Source: Paenibacillus radicis (ex Gao et al. 2016)
GTDB taxonomy: Bacteria; Bacillota; Bacilli; Paenibacillales; Paenibacillaceae
Assembly (NCBI RefSeq): GCF_014641555.1
Contig: NZ_BMHY01000012.1
Coordinates: 1-64,000, forward strand
Reading direction: 5' to 3'
Length of the DNA: 64,000 bases
Shown: piece after piece, positions 29,842 through 39,304 of the stretch
How the letters are laid out: each line of letters begins with the position of its first letter
Position numbering within the stretch: the stretch's first letter is position 1
Translations under genes and position numbers: made by a program
Notes under the pieces: generated by a model
Databases searched by the model: none
The model's input: only the letters and a program-made list of their open reading frames with translations
What the model was told of the DNA's origin: nothing

Positions 29842-29904
29842 TGCGGAAGAGTATAAGGCTGTTTCGCTTAGGACAATTTTGTTTTTATTAGGGGTTAGGT
29901 ATGT

Positions 29905-30093
29905 CAAAATGCAAAAGTGCATTTTGATGATTGGCCATTTTTAGGCTGAAAAGGCGATCAAAATGTAAAAGTGCAGGTGAAATGGCCCCAAAGGGGCTAT
30001 TTGGCTCATTTTAGCCCAATCAAACTGTATATTTGCATTTTGAAGGCAATTTAAGCCGAAAAAGTGCGTGGCAAAATGCACTTTTGCATTTTG
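29905..30093. repeat. Palindromic repeat element A, copy 1 (CAAAATGCA/TGCATTTTG units)
   Basis: Four related units: a palindromic one at 29905-29926 (CAAAATGCA-N4-TGCATTTTG), a forward one at 29959-29975, a reverse one at about 30026-30042, and a palindromic one at 30072-30093. Forward units lie in the left half and reverse units in the right, around a central GGCCCC-AAA-GGGGCT hairpin, so the whole element is a large imperfect inverted repeat. A second copy with the same plan is at 59737-59922. The units create spurious MQKC... micro-ORFs. Confidence 0.8.
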
Positions 30094-30219
30094 ATCATAT
30101 ACGATCCGGAGAGAAGAGAATCAGGGCAGGGGGGAAGGTGAAATACATCAATAAATATGGATATAGATAGAAAATAATACTATAATTGTTTTACCTGAGG
30201 GAGGAGGTTTGGCTTAGTT

Positions 30220-30765
30220 ATGAAAAGGAAATTAGGTTTACCTCTAACTATAATTGGTATTATAATTGCTGTCTTTTTAATATGTTTTCTATACATTGCT
30301 AGAGGGTATAATGTCAGTTTAGAAGGATTAAAGTATCAGCTAGGCGAAGAACATGCACAGGTCTCGGAGTCTGCGGTGCTAAAAATCGATGGCAAGGTGA
30401 AGAAAAGCATTACCGGTCAGAGAACCTTCATTGGAACGATAGATATATCAGGTGATGATAATCCTGTGCCTAAAGAGCATAGGAAATTAGAAATCAAACT
30501 GCAGCGTGATGGCTCGGGCATCATTATATATAACTATAATGATAAGGGGATACCCGTCATGTATAGTTACGGAACACTTTACACCAATTCAAATTTCAGT
30601 GAAGTAACCATCGCAATCTTTGATCGAAAGGAACAATCATCCTCAGGCTCTTGGAGAGCGGAGGACGGATTGATGTTCAGTGCGCCTGCAAACAGCAGGG
30701 ATGAAGCTTTGGCAATCTCCAACAGACGGATGAGCCGGGTCTTACAAGACGTAACTCTAAAGTAG
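30220..30765 (+). CDS. Hypothetical membrane-anchored protein
   Basis: 181 residues. One N-terminal membrane helix (residues about 6-28, LPLTIIGIIIAVFLICFLYIA) precedes an extracytoplasmic domain of about 150 residues with beta-type sequence (GQRTFIGTIDISGDD, GSGIIIYNYNDKGIPVMYSYG). GGGAGGAGG lies upstream of the ATG. The first part is more AT-rich than its neighbours. No family was recognised. It sits between two repeat families, with no operon partner. Confidence 0.7.
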   Translation: MKRKLGLPLTIIGIIIAVFLICFLYIARGYNVSLEGLKYQLGEEHAQVSESAVLKIDGKVKKSITGQRTFIGTIDISGDDNPVPKEHRKLEIKLQRDGSGIIIYNYNDKGIPVMYSYGTLYTNSNFSEVTIAIFDRKEQSSSGSWRAEDGLMFSAPANSRDEALAISNRRMSRVLQDVTLK

Positions 30766-30833
30766 CTAAAGGTTTGCGGTTTGTAATTGTCCCTTCTCCT
30801 GTGCAATAGCTACCCCTTGAACTTAAACCTACC

Positions 30834-30941
30834 GACGGAGTGGCTTCGAGTTCATGCTGACTTTTCGATGATTGCATCGTCCCGATCGAGTTAACGATCG
30901 GTGGCAATCAAGAACGGCAGCATGAGCCGAAACGACGGAGT
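30834..30941. repeat. Structured repeat element B, copy 1
   Basis: Flanked by the direct repeat GACGGAGT (30834-30841 and 30934-30941). Inside: outer stem TTCG/CGAA (30845-30848 with 30928-30931), internal loop AGTT (30849-30852), stem CATGCTG/CAGCATG (30853-30859 with 30918-30924), conserved internal loop ACTTTTCG and AAGAACGG, stem GATTGC/GCAATC (30870-30875 with 30904-30909), and hairpin CCGATCG-AGTTAA-CGATCGG (30882-30901). An ATTG hairpin (CGATG/CATCG) is an alternative fold. Confidence 0.75.
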
Positions 30942-30979
30942 CCAGTGCCCTTGAACTTGAATTTGAACTTAAACCAACA

Positions 30980-31087
30980 GACGGAGTGGCTTCGAGTTCA
31001 TGATGACTTTTCGATGATTGCATCGTCCCGATCGAGTTAACGATCGGAGGCAATCAAGAATGGCAGCATGGACCGAAGCCACGGAGT
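30980..31087. repeat. Structured repeat element B, copy 2
   Basis: Tandem with copy 1, about 38 bp apart. Flanked by GACGGAGT (30980-30987) and ACGGAGT (31081-31087). The outer stem is a perfect 9 bp, GTGGCTTCG/CGAAGCCAC (30986-30994 with 31074-31082), followed by loop AGTT/GAC, stem CATGATG/CAGCATG with one mismatch, and the same inner stems as copy 1. Confidence 0.75.
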
Positions 31088-31200
31088 CTCGCAACCGCTT
31101 TCTATTTTGTAATAATGCTGTAATCAATTTATAATCGTTCCTTAATATCGTTAACCTATAATAGAACTCGACCCCCTTTTTAAAAATATAAATTTCTTGG

Positions 31201-31232
31201 ACCTACAACTCGTTTGTAGGTTTTTTTCTTTT
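31201..31232 (+). terminator. Terminator-like hairpin
   Basis: ACCTACAA pairs with TTGTAGGT around a short loop (31201-31221), followed by T7CTTTTT. Confidence 0.75.
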
Positions 31233-31267
31233 TACGGACTTAAGTGGTGACATCACAGGATAATGAA

Positions 31268-31320
31268 AAATAAAAAGGCAGTATCAAAGACCAACTTCCC
31301 GGTCCATTGATGCTGTCTTT
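31268..31320 (-). terminator. Terminator of the cidAB operon
   Basis: Read on the minus strand, AAAGACAGCATCAA.GGACC pairs with GGTC.TTGATACTGCCTTT, followed by a T-rich run. It lies just past the cidB stop. Confidence 0.8.
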
Positions 31321-31324
31321 TAGT

Positions 31325-32005
31325 TTATAGAAACAAAGATACAATCCAAGGCGCTGTGCAAAGCGTAACGAAAGCAGTCAATAGCATGGCGATGCCCGCT
31401 ACCGAGCCGGTCACTTGGCCGTATTCGAATGCTTTGCTGACCCCTGCGGAATGGGCGCTCGTTCCGAAGAGAACGCCTCGTGCGATCGGATTCCGAATTC
31501 GGCACCAGCGGACGATTAGCGGGCCGACAATCATGCCGAGCAGGCCGGTGATGAGTGTGGCAACGGCGGTAATGGTCGGCAATCCGCCAAGCATATTGGA
31601 AACGGCTAGCGCGATCGGCGTTGTAGCCGAGCGAGGGGCGAGCGTCTCCATCATCTGTGCGTTCAGCCCAAGCAGCCGGGCCAACCCGGCGGAAGTGATA
31701 ATGGCTGCGATAGCGCCCGAGCTGACGCTAACCGCAATGAGCAGGGCATTTTTTTTCAGCACATCAAGATGCTTGTAGAGAATGACGGCGAGGGCAACAG
31801 TAGCTGGCTCAATCATGTCGGTTAGTACACCTGCACCGTTGTTATATTGCTTGAACGGTACGCCTAACAGCTCAATTGCGATAATGATGATAGCTGGTGT
31901 GACTAGAAGCGGAGTTAGCCACAGCTTCGGATAAAAGCGGTAGAGACGCTTTGCACAGGCATATACAGCAATCGTAGCCAGCAGCCATAGTGCAGCCTCA
32001 ATCAT
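31325..32005 (-). CDS. cidB: LrgB/CidB-family membrane protein
   Basis: 226 residues with about seven hydrophobic segments. Family motifs include TDMIEPATVALAVILYKH, LAPRSATTPIALAVSNMLGG and GTSAHSAGVSKAFEYGQ. CidAB/LrgAB proteins control murein hydrolase activity and organic-acid (pyruvate or acetate) movement at the membrane. It overlaps cidA by 4 nt (ATGA). Confidence 0.93.
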   Translation of the reverse strand: MIEAALWLLATIAVYACAKRLYRFYPKLWLTPLLVTPAIIIIAIELLGVPFKQYNNGAGVLTDMIEPATVALAVILYKHLDVLKKNALLIAVSVSSGAIAAIITSAGLARLLGLNAQMMETLAPRSATTPIALAVSNMLGGLPTITAVATLITGLLGMIVGPLIVRWCRIRNPIARGVLFGTSAHSAGVSKAFEYGQVTGSVAGIAMLLTAFVTLCTAPWIVSLFL

Positions 32006-32427
32006 CCTGCCACCCCTCCTTCACGTTGTTCCCGTTTTCCGCCGCCAACAACAGCTCCTGCCACAGCAGCTTCATTAGGCGCGATCCGCTGTGCAATCAT
32101 GCCAGCACAGAGCATGACTGCGACCGTGCTGCCGATAATAGCGAGCAAAATTACAGGACCGCTTGAGACGATTAAGCTTTTATAATTGACGATCCCTACA
32201 GTGGACGGGATAAAGAATAGCAGCATTTCGGCCAGCAGCCAAGCGGCTCCGGCATCGACCCATTCGATGCGCAATAGTTTTGTTTTCAGCAGGGTGAACA
32301 ATACAGCGATACCCGCAACGCTGCCCGGAATGGGCAAATGAAGCAGTTGAACGGCCAGAGCTGAAAGCTTGGAAATAACGATGAGCAGCAGAACTTGCCC
32401 AATCGTGCGAAGTGTTTTTCTGTACAT
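32002..32427 (-). CDS. cidA: Holin-like CidA/LrgA-family protein
   Basis: 141 residues, four hydrophobic segments with the family pattern LPIPGSVAGIAVLFTLL and LLAEMLLFFIPSTVGIVNY. It has a basic, Gly-rich tail. AGGAG lies 9 nt upstream on the minus strand. It is the first gene of the cidAB operon and is divergent from a LysR gene, the same arrangement as ywbHG-ywbI in B. subtilis. Confidence 0.93.
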   Translation of the reverse strand: MYRKTLRTIGQVLLLIVISKLSALAVQLLHLPIPGSVAGIAVLFTLLKTKLLRIEWVDAGAAWLLAEMLLFFIPSTVGIVNYKSLIVSSGPVILLAIIGSTVAVMLCAGMIAQRIAPNEAAVAGAVVGGGKREQREGGVAG

Positions 32428-32544
32428 GTGGTTCAGCTCCTCTTCTTGTTGCTTTCTTAGTGTACTGCAAGTTGTATTATAGGTAAAATGAATATACAGA
32501 ATGATTTACATTCCATTCGGCTATGATATAAATGGAGGGCTCAC

Positions 32545-33426
32545 ATGGATATCCGGCATTTGCAGTACATTAATGAAATCGTGAAGCAGCGCAGCTTCAC
32601 CAAAGCGGCAGAGTCGCTGCATGTTGCCCAGCCTACAATCAGCAAATCGATCCGTAATTTGGAGAATGAGCTGCGCTTTGAGTTATTCAACCGGGATGGC
32701 AAAGCGGTGAAGCTGACGGATGCCGGAGAAGTGGTGTATCGCTACGCGCAGCCGATTCTGCAGCTGTTCGACAGCTTGACGGCGGAGGTTAACGATTTGT
32801 CGTTCCTTCATAAAGGCTCGATCTCGATTGGATTGCCGCCAATGGCAGGGTCGCGGTTTTTCCCCTCGGTACTCAAGCGTTTCCAGGAGCGTTATCCCGG
32901 CATTTCCGTACAGATGGTGGAGTACGGCGCAGTCCGAATTGAAGAAAGCGTCGGCAGTGGTGATCTGGATGTTGGCGTCGTCCTGACTCCTGTGGATACG
33001 GAACTCTTTGAATCAATCCCTCTCGTCAGAGAGAAACTAAATGTCATCATGCCGACTTCCCATCCGTTCTCGGGCAGACAGTCGATTGCCTTATCAGAGC
33101 TTTCTTCCGAGCGGTTTATTTTGTTCAGCAATGAATTTACCCTTCATGATCGGGTTATCGAACATTGCCGTGACGCAGGCTTCTCACCTCAGATTGTCTA
33201 CGAAAGCTCACAATGGGATTTCATTACGGAGATGGTGGCGTCCGGTCTTGGCATTGCTATGCTGCCGGAGACAATCTGCCGAGCGCTGGATCCTGTGCAA
33301 ATCAGTTCAGTTCCGTTGATAGAGCCGATTATTCCCTGGGAGCTTGTTATGGTATGGAGGCGGGAAGGGTATTTGTCACTGGCGGCTAAAGCTTGGATTG
33401 CTTTTGTAGAGGAAATGTTTGCTTGA
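32545..33426 (+). CDS. cidR: LysR-family regulator of cidAB
   Basis: 293 residues. N-terminal winged helix (MDIRHLQYINEIVKQRSFTKAAESLHVAQPTISKSIRNLE) and a C-terminal LysR substrate-binding fold. GGAGGG precedes the ATG. Divergent placement next to cidAB indicates that it controls those genes, as CidR does in other Firmicutes; the 117-nt gap must hold both promoters. The ligand is probably an organic acid (family knowledge). Confidence 0.88.
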   Translation: MDIRHLQYINEIVKQRSFTKAAESLHVAQPTISKSIRNLENELRFELFNRDGKAVKLTDAGEVVYRYAQPILQLFDSLTAEVNDLSFLHKGSISIGLPPMAGSRFFPSVLKRFQERYPGISVQMVEYGAVRIEESVGSGDLDVGVVLTPVDTELFESIPLVREKLNVIMPTSHPFSGRQSIALSELSSERFILFSNEFTLHDRVIEHCRDAGFSPQIVYESSQWDFITEMVASGLGIAMLPETICRALDPVQISSVPLIEPIIPWELVMVWRREGYLSLAAKAWIAFVEEMFA

Positions 33427-33483
33427 CTTTTCGGCCGTATACGGGTAATATTAAGCCTTAATATCATAAAAATGATTTGTTGA

Positions 33484-33760
33484 TGGAACGAAGTAATCCC
33501 GTGCACGTACCCAGAGATGGATGCCTAGGCTGCAAGCATCCTTATGGTGGCAGGATGAAGAGACCTTCCGGAGAACAATCGGCGAACGAGAATAGCTTTG
33601 TTGAACAGAGCTGACATTGAGTAGCCGATATGCGTGTAACGGGCGTTAACCGTTTATGAGCGGACAGGTCTTATAAGACAGTCCGGAATTTGGGTGGCAC
33701 CACGGGAGTTCAGACTCTCGTCCCTGGCGATGAATAGTCGTCAGCGACGAGAGTCTTTTT
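33484..33760 (+). promoter_or_regulatory. T-box leader of hisS
   Basis: The T-box sequence GGGTGGCACCACGGG is at 33692-33706 and is followed by a terminator whose stem is GACTCTCGTC (33713-33722) with GACGAGAGTC (33746-33755), then T5. Upstream there is a Stem I region with AGTAA at about 33489 and an apical hairpin GGATGC...GCATCC. Uncharged tRNA binding would favour the antiterminator and expression of hisS-aspS. The specifier codon was not located with confidence; His is inferred from the gene downstream. Confidence 0.9.
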
Positions 33761-33811
33761 GCGTTCCAGATGAAGGCAACAAAGAACGGACAGGGGTCAG
33801 GAGGGAAAAGC

Positions 33812-35056
33812 ATGGCATTTCAGAAATTGCCGGGCACACAGGACATATTGCCTGGAGCGTCGGAGCGTTGGCAGTATGTGGAGCAGAAAGCTCGTGATAT
33901 TTGCCGGCGGTACAACTTCCGTGAAATTAGAACGCCGATGTTCGAATCGACGGAGCTGTTTCAGCGGGGCGTAGGCGAGACGACGGATATCGTCGAGAAA
34001 GAAATGTATACGTTCACCGATCGCGGGGACCGGAGCGTGACGCTTCGTCCTGAAGGAACGGCTGGCGTTGTCAGATCTTATGTTGAGAACAAGCTGTTTG
34101 GCGAGCCGGATGTATCGAAGCTGTATTACATCGGTCCGATGTTCCGCTATGAGCGACAGCAAGCCGGCCGTTATCGCCAGTTCCACCAGTTTGGCGTCGA
34201 GGCGTTGGGTTCGGTTGATCCAGCTATTGATGCTGAGGTCATTGCGCTTGGTTACAGCTTCTATACAGAGGTTGGCCTGAAGGGAGTCCGCGTGGAGATA
34301 AATTCCGTCGGTACACCTAAGGTTCGCGCCGATTTCCGTGAGAAGCTGCTGGCTTTTCTCGAGCCAAAACGCGAGTTGCTGTGCAAGGATTGCCAATCGC
34401 GTATGGACCGCAATCCGCTGCGCGTATTGGACTGCAAGAACGATCAGCATCACTTCGAGGGGGCGCCTTCGATTCTCGACAGCTTGGACGAGGAGTGCAG
34501 CACGCATTTCAACAAGCTGCAGCAATACCTTTCCGATATGGGCATCCCTTACACAATCAATTCACGTCTTGTACGCGGATTGGATTACTACACCCATACC
34601 GCTTTCGAGTATAAGTCGGAAGGCATCGGCGCTATCGATACAATCGGCGGCGGCGGGCGTTACAACGGTCTGGTTGCAGAAATCGGCGGTCCGGATCAGC
34701 CGGGCATCGGTCTCGGTCTTGGCCTCGAGAGAACGATCATGCTGCTCAACAAGCAAGCTGAGCAAGCAAGCGAGCCTCAGGTGGACGTCTATCTCGTTGG
34801 TCTTGGCGAGGCGGCGGAACGCGAAACGGCTAGACTTGTTTATCAGCTTCGTCAGGACGGCATTCGTGCGGAGCGGGATTATTTGGGCCGGAAAATGAAG
34901 GCGCAAATGAAATCGGCCGACCGTCTGCAAGCCCGGTACACCGCTATTCTTGGCGATGACGAGCTGTCGCGCGGAGAAATTGCACTGAAAGACATGGCGA
35001 GCGGCGAACAGCGCTTCGTAGCGCTTGATCAGCTCTCCGCCCAAGTGAAGTCTTAG
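33812..35056 (+). CDS. hisS: Histidyl-tRNA synthetase
   Basis: 414 residues. Class II synthetase with motif 1 region [19 protein letters not shown], motif 2 [25 protein letters not shown], His-specific LVRGLDYYT and GGGRYNGL, and motif 3 [12 protein letters not shown], then an anticodon-binding domain. The ATG at 33812 has AGGAGGG upstream; an earlier in-frame start at 33770 lies too close to the T-box terminator. Controlled by the T-box leader. Confidence 0.97.
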   Translation: MAFQKLPGTQDILPGASERWQYVEQKARDICRRYNFREIRTPMFESTELFQRGVGETTDIVEKEMYTFTDRGDRSVTLRPEGTAGVVRSYVENKLFGEPDVSKLYYIGPMFRYERQQAGRYRQFHQFGVEALGSVDPAIDAEVIALGYSFYTEVGLKGVRVEINSVGTPKVRADFREKLLAFLEPKRELLCKDCQSRMDRNPLRVLDCKNDQHHFEGAPSILDSLDEECSTHFNKLQQYLSDMGIPYTINSRLVRGLDYYTHTAFEYKSEGIGAIDTIGGGGRYNGLVAEIGGPDQPGIGLGLGLERTIMLLNKQAEQASEPQVDVYLVGLGEAAERETARLVYQLRQDGIRAERDYLGRKMKAQMKSADRLQARYTAILGDDELSRGEIALKDMASGEQRFVALDQLSAQVKS

Positions 35057-35129
35057 TAAACAAACAAACAAGCAACAAGCTCCAACAGCAATTCCAACAT
35101 TATCTGATCAAAAAGGGAGATTGAACTCT

Positions 35130-36923
35130 ATGATGCTCAAAACTCATCATTGCGGTACTTTAACGAAAGCTGATATCGGCCAAACCGTAACATTGAACGG
35201 CTGGGTTCAGCGTCGTCGTGACCTTGGCGGCGTATTGTTTATTGATTTGCGCGATCGTACAGGCATTGTTCAAACCGTATTCAACCCGGATTTCTCCGGC
35301 GATGCACTGGCCATTGCTGACCGCGCCCGCAACGAGTTTGTTCTTGCGGTAACCGGCACAGTCGTTGAACGTGATGCGGAAACGGTTAACAAAAACCTCG
35401 CGACAGGCGAGATTGAAATCCGCGTAACGGAAATCGAAGTAATGAACAGCGCGAAGACGCCTCCGTTCCCAATTGAAGACAGCGTTGAAGTTGACGAGTC
35501 GCTTCGCCTAAAATATCGTTACCTCGACCTGCGTCGTCCGGAAATGCAAAAAACATTGCTGCTTCGTTCGAAAGCATCGAAAATTTTCCGCGACTTCCTC
35601 GATAACGAAGGCTTTATCGATGTAGAAACACCGATCCTGACGAAAAGCTCGCCAGAAGGCGCGCGTGATTACTTGGTGCCAAGCCGTGTGCATGAAGGCG
35701 AATTTTTCGCCCTGCCGCAATCGCCGCAAATTTTCAAACAGCTGCTTATGGTCGGCGGTATCGAGCGCTATTACCAAATCGCACGCTGCTTCCGTGATGA
35801 AGATCTTCGTGCGGACCGTCAACCGGAGTTTACGCAAGTCGACATCGAGACTTCGTTCCTGTCGCAAGATCAATTGCTGGGCATGATGGAGCAGCTCGCT
35901 GCACGTCTGTTCCTCGAGACGATTGGCGTAGAATTGGAGCTTCCTTTCCAACGTATTACGTATGAAGACGCGATCAACAAATACGGCTCGGACAAACCGG
36001 ATCTTCGCTTCGGTATGGAGATTGAAGACATTACGGATATCGTTGCAACGAGCGATGTAAAAGTATTTGCAAGCGTTGCGGCAAGCGGCGGCGTCGTGAA
36101 GGCGTTCAACGCAAAAGGCTGCGGCCACTGGAGCCGCAAAGAGCTTGACGATCTGCAGCCATTCGCTGCCCGTTACGGCGGTAAAGGTCTGGCGTGGATT
36201 ACGATTAAAGAAGGCGAATGGAAAGGTCCAATCGTTAAATTCCTGAAGCCGGAAGAAATCGCAGCTCTTACAGAGCGCCTGCAAGTAGAAGAAGGCGACT
36301 TGCTGACTTTCTCGGCCGACAAGAAAAAAGTCGTAGCCGACGTGCTTGGCAACCTGCGTCTGAAAGTAGGCCGCGAGCTTGGCTTGATCGACGATTCGAA
36401 GTTCAAATTCGCATGGGTTGTTGACTTCCCGCTGCTTGGCTGGGACGAGGATCAGAAGCGTTATGTAGCGGAACACCATCCGTTCACACGTCCGAAGGAC
36501 GAAGACGTGCACCTGTTCGATACCGATCCGGGCAAAATCCGTGCGCAAGCGTACGACATCGTGCTCAACGGTTATGAAGTAGGCGGCGGCTCGATGCGTA
36601 TCTACAAACGTGATGTTCAGGAAAAAATGTTCAAAGCGCTGGGCTTCACGATGGAAGAAGCGCATGAAAGCTTTGGCTACCTGCTGGACGCGTTCGAATA
36701 CGGCACGCCTCCGCATGGCGGCATTGCCTTCGGTTTAGACCGTCTTGTGATGCTGCTTACAGGCAGAACGAACCTGCGCGAGACGATTGCCTTCCCGAAA
36801 ACGGCAAGTGCAACCGACCTGTTGATGGACGCTCCATCCACTGTCGAGCAGTCGCAGCTGGAGCAGCTTCATATCCGCACGGTTCTGAAACCAAAGCCTG
36901 AAGCGGCTAAACCGCAGGAATAA
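35130..36923 (+). CDS. aspS: Aspartyl-tRNA synthetase
   Basis: 597 residues, bacterial type. An N-terminal OB anticodon-binding fold ([24 protein letters not shown]), class II motifs with [31 protein letters not shown] and [23 protein letters not shown], the bacterial insertion (GAD) domain, and motif 3 [13 protein letters not shown]. The ATG at 35130 is 9 nt from AAGGGAGA. It follows hisS, as in Bacillus. Confidence 0.97.
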   Translation: MMLKTHHCGTLTKADIGQTVTLNGWVQRRRDLGGVLFIDLRDRTGIVQTVFNPDFSGDALAIADRARNEFVLAVTGTVVERDAETVNKNLATGEIEIRVTEIEVMNSAKTPPFPIEDSVEVDESLRLKYRYLDLRRPEMQKTLLLRSKASKIFRDFLDNEGFIDVETPILTKSSPEGARDYLVPSRVHEGEFFALPQSPQIFKQLLMVGGIERYYQIARCFRDEDLRADRQPEFTQVDIETSFLSQDQLLGMMEQLAARLFLETIGVELELPFQRITYEDAINKYGSDKPDLRFGMEIEDITDIVATSDVKVFASVAASGGVVKAFNAKGCGHWSRKELDDLQPFAARYGGKGLAWITIKEGEWKGPIVKFLKPEEIAALTERLQVEEGDLLTFSADKKKVVADVLGNLRLKVGRELGLIDDSKFKFAWVVDFPLLGWDEDQKRYVAEHHPFTRPKDEDVHLFDTDPGKIRAQAYDIVLNGYEVGGGSMRIYKRDVQEKMFKALGFTMEEAHESFGYLLDAFEYGTPPHGGIAFGLDRLVMLLTGRTNLRETIAFPKTASATDLLMDAPSTVEQSQLEQLHIRTVLKPKPEAAKPQE

Positions 36924-36944
36924 GGCGAAGGAGGCGGCCACGAT

Positions 36945-37700
36945 ATGCTGCATCAATTTTCGCGTACAGAGCTTGCGATAGGTCCTGAAGGACTTGAGCT
37001 GATGAAGGGGAGCACGGTTGCTGTGCTCGGCATCGGCGGGGTAGGTTCTATCGCAGCCGAAGCGCTCGCCCGTACGGGTGTAGGACGCATCATCCTGATC
37101 GATAAGGATGTCGTTGATATTACGAATGTTAACCGTCAGATTCATGCGCTGACGACGACGGTAGGCCAGCCTAAGGCTGACCTGATGCGCGACCGGATTA
37201 AGCTCATTAATCCGGATTGCGATGCCGTGTCGCTGCGGATGTTTTACACGGAGGAGACGTACGAGCAATTATTTGCTTATGAGCTCGATTATGTTGTAGA
37301 TGCATCCGATACGATTTCGTATAAAGTGCATCTTATCAAGGAATGCCTCGAGCGCGGCATTCCGATCATTTCCAGCATGGGTGCGGCGAACAAGATGGAC
37401 CCGACAAGGTTCCGTGTAGCCGACATTTCCAAAACCCATACCGATCCGATCGCCCGCGTCGTTCGCACAAAGCTGCGCAAGGATGGCATCAAGAGGGGCG
37501 TGAAGGTCGTATTTTCGGACGAGCTTCCGAAAAAGCCGCGTGAGGATGTAACGCAGCGGATCGTACCGGAGAACGCTCCGGAAATCCGTAAAGCGAAGCA
37601 GCCTCCGGCAAGCAACGCATTCGTGCCGCCGGTTGCCGGACTGATTATGGTCAGCGTTGTGGTGCAGGATATGTTGAGCAAAGCTGGTATTGAAGTTTAA
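36945..37700 (+). CDS. tcdA: tRNA threonylcarbamoyladenosine dehydratase (TcdA/YrvM)
   Basis: 251 residues. E1-like (ThiF/MoeB) fold with the nucleotide-binding loop VLGIGGVGSIAAEALARTGVG, IDKDVVDITNVNRQ, and VVDASDTISYKVHL. TcdA makes cyclic t6A at A37 of ANN-decoding tRNAs. Position after aspS matches yrvM in B. subtilis. A strong terminator follows. Confidence 0.93.
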   Translation: MLHQFSRTELAIGPEGLELMKGSTVAVLGIGGVGSIAAEALARTGVGRIILIDKDVVDITNVNRQIHALTTTVGQPKADLMRDRIKLINPDCDAVSLRMFYTEETYEQLFAYELDYVVDASDTISYKVHLIKECLERGIPIISSMGAANKMDPTRFRVADISKTHTDPIARVVRTKLRKDGIKRGVKVVFSDELPKKPREDVTQRIVPENAPEIRKAKQPPASNAFVPPVAGLIMVSVVVQDMLSKAGIEV

Positions 37701-37710
37701 TGAAACAGAA

Positions 37711-37755
37711 AAGGGCGGTCGCAGAAGGGAATTCCCTCCTGCGACCGCCCTTTTT
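37711..37755. terminator. Terminator after tcdA, possibly bidirectional
   Basis: AAGGGCGGTCGCAG.AGGGA pairs with TCCCT.CTGCGACCGCCCTT, followed by TTT. It lies between convergent tcdA and the chemoreceptor gene. Confidence 0.88.
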
Positions 37756-37774
37756 CAATGCAATCGTAACGTGA

Positions 37775-39271
37775 TTAATTTTGTTTCGTTTTTTTCTGCT
37801 CGACCAGCTGAGTGAGCTCAGAGATAAGTGAATCCAGCTTGCCATAGCCGTCAACGAGATGATTGATTTTAGAATCCTGGTTCTCCATGCTCGCACAAAC
37901 TTCTTCGACGGAAGCCATATTTTGCTCTGTCGTCGCAGCCATGGATGTCATTTCGTCAGCAATGGACGAGTATTGTTCATGCAGCTGACGGGAAGAAACG
38001 CCAACCGTATCCGATTGCTGCTTCACTTGCTCGGTGTTGCCGTTAATGCTGCGAATGATTTTTTCGACCTGCTGCGCTGCGTTATAGCTCACATCGGCAG
38101 CCTGGTCGCCGAGATTGACTTGCTCGCTGACTGCGCTAATTTGTGTATGGATGGCGCCGAGAATATCGTTGATCTCATTGGCAGCCAGACTGGCATTATC
38201 AGCTAGCTTGCGCACTTCACCGGCTACGACGGCAAAGCCGCGTCCTTGTTCACCGGCACGAGCCGCTTCAATTGCAGCATTGAGCGACAGCAAATTCGTT
38301 TGCTCTGAGATTTCACTGATAGAGCCAACGATGGAGCTGACACGCTCGTTCTGTTCAATCAATTGCTTCATCATTTCTACCGTTTGTGAGATGATCGCGC
38401 GCACGCGTTCCACTTCTGTAGACAACGTATGGACGAGCGTATTTCCATCTTCAGTCAGTGCGGCTGTATCCGCCGAATATTGCTGAAGGCGGGTAGCACC
38501 CTCCAGAAGCTGCGTCACTGCGCTTTCAATCGTTTGCGCAGAGCTGCTGACGTTAAGCACCATACCAGTTTGCTTCTCGATGGAAGCCGACATTTCCGTA
38601 AACGTCGTTGTAACCTCGCGTGAAATCTGTCCGGTGGATTGCGCCGTATTTTTCTGCTCGCTGCTGAATTCTCCAAGAACGAGAATCGAAGATTTCATTT
38701 TCTCTACCAGTTGCTCAGCCATTTCCTTGGAAGCAAGCGCATCGCTTCGTTCTACTAGCACTTCCTCTTGCAGCTTCTGGCTAAACTTGGCCGAAGAAGC
38801 AAGCGCAATCGTGATGAAAATAATGTACAAATACAAGTAGATCAGCGAATCGTTAGGGAATAAGATATCTTTGTATTTCGGGGTCAAAAACAGATAAGTA
38901 CTAAGACCCATGCTAAGCAGCCCGGAGAACACAATAGGCTTATAGTCCGCATACAGCGTCATAAGTGCGATGCCAACGAATGTTAAGAAGTATGTGCTTA
39001 TGATCGGATTTGGATCGGATACGATAAGAAGCGTCGTAATCGCCATTAATATAATCGGTACATAATACATAATGTAAGAAACTAAAATTCTTTTGTAAGT
39101 CATGAAGGTAGCAATGCCGATACTGACTGTGCCTACTATCACAAGCAGCAAGATCATATCGGTGCCCAGCCCTGCGCCGATATCGGCAACGATACCGAGC
39201 GCGAGCAAGCCCCATAATATTTTTATGAACAAACGATTTCTTTTGTCTAGCACAGTCAGTTCTTTCTTCAT
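37775..39271 (-). CDS. Methyl-accepting chemotaxis protein with multi-helix membrane sensor
   Basis: 498 residues from the ATG at 39271, which is 9 nt from GAAGG; an ATG at 39277 is only 3 nt from it. Residues about 15-185 hold six hydrophobic segments with almost no extracellular domain. There is no evident HAMP domain; a coiled coil leads into the MCP signalling domain, whose tip [20 protein letters not shown] is canonical. The sensor probably reads a membrane or intracellular cue. It lies 33 nt downstream of the GNAT gene on the same strand, suggesting one operon. Confidence 0.9.
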   Translation of the reverse strand: MKKELTVLDKRNRLFIKILWGLLALGIVADIGAGLGTDMILLLVIVGTVSIGIATFMTYKRILVSYIMYYVPIILMAITTLLIVSDPNPIISTYFLTFVGIALMTLYADYKPIVFSGLLSMGLSTYLFLTPKYKDILFPNDSLIYLYLYIIFITIALASSAKFSQKLQEEVLVERSDALASKEMAEQLVEKMKSSILVLGEFSSEQKNTAQSTGQISREVTTTFTEMSASIEKQTGMVLNVSSSAQTIESAVTQLLEGATRLQQYSADTAALTEDGNTLVHTLSTEVERVRAIISQTVEMMKQLIEQNERVSSIVGSISEISEQTNLLSLNAAIEAARAGEQGRGFAVVAGEVRKLADNASLAANEINDILGAIHTQISAVSEQVNLGDQAADVSYNAAQQVEKIIRSINGNTEQVKQQSDTVGVSSRQLHEQYSSIADEMTSMAATTEQNMASVEEVCASMENQDSKINHLVDGYGKLDSLISELTQLVEQKKTKQN

Positions 39272-39304
39272 CGTCATCTACCTTCTCTTCCCGACTATTG
39301 AATT

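Larger units (their letters stand above)
30766..31324. other. Intergenic region with tandem structured repeats
   Basis: About 560 nt without genes. It holds two tandem copies of structured element B (30834-31087), a plus-strand terminator at 31201-31232, and a terminator for cidAB at 31268-31320. Confidence 0.7.

Noticed and set aside
30834-31087. Hammerhead, twister or HDV-type self-cleaving ribozyme as identity of element B
   Set aside because: The conserved cores of these ribozymes, such as CUGANGA plus GAAA, are not present.
35508-36716. 402-codon minus-strand frame opposite aspS
   Set aside because: Antisense shadow of a complete aspS.
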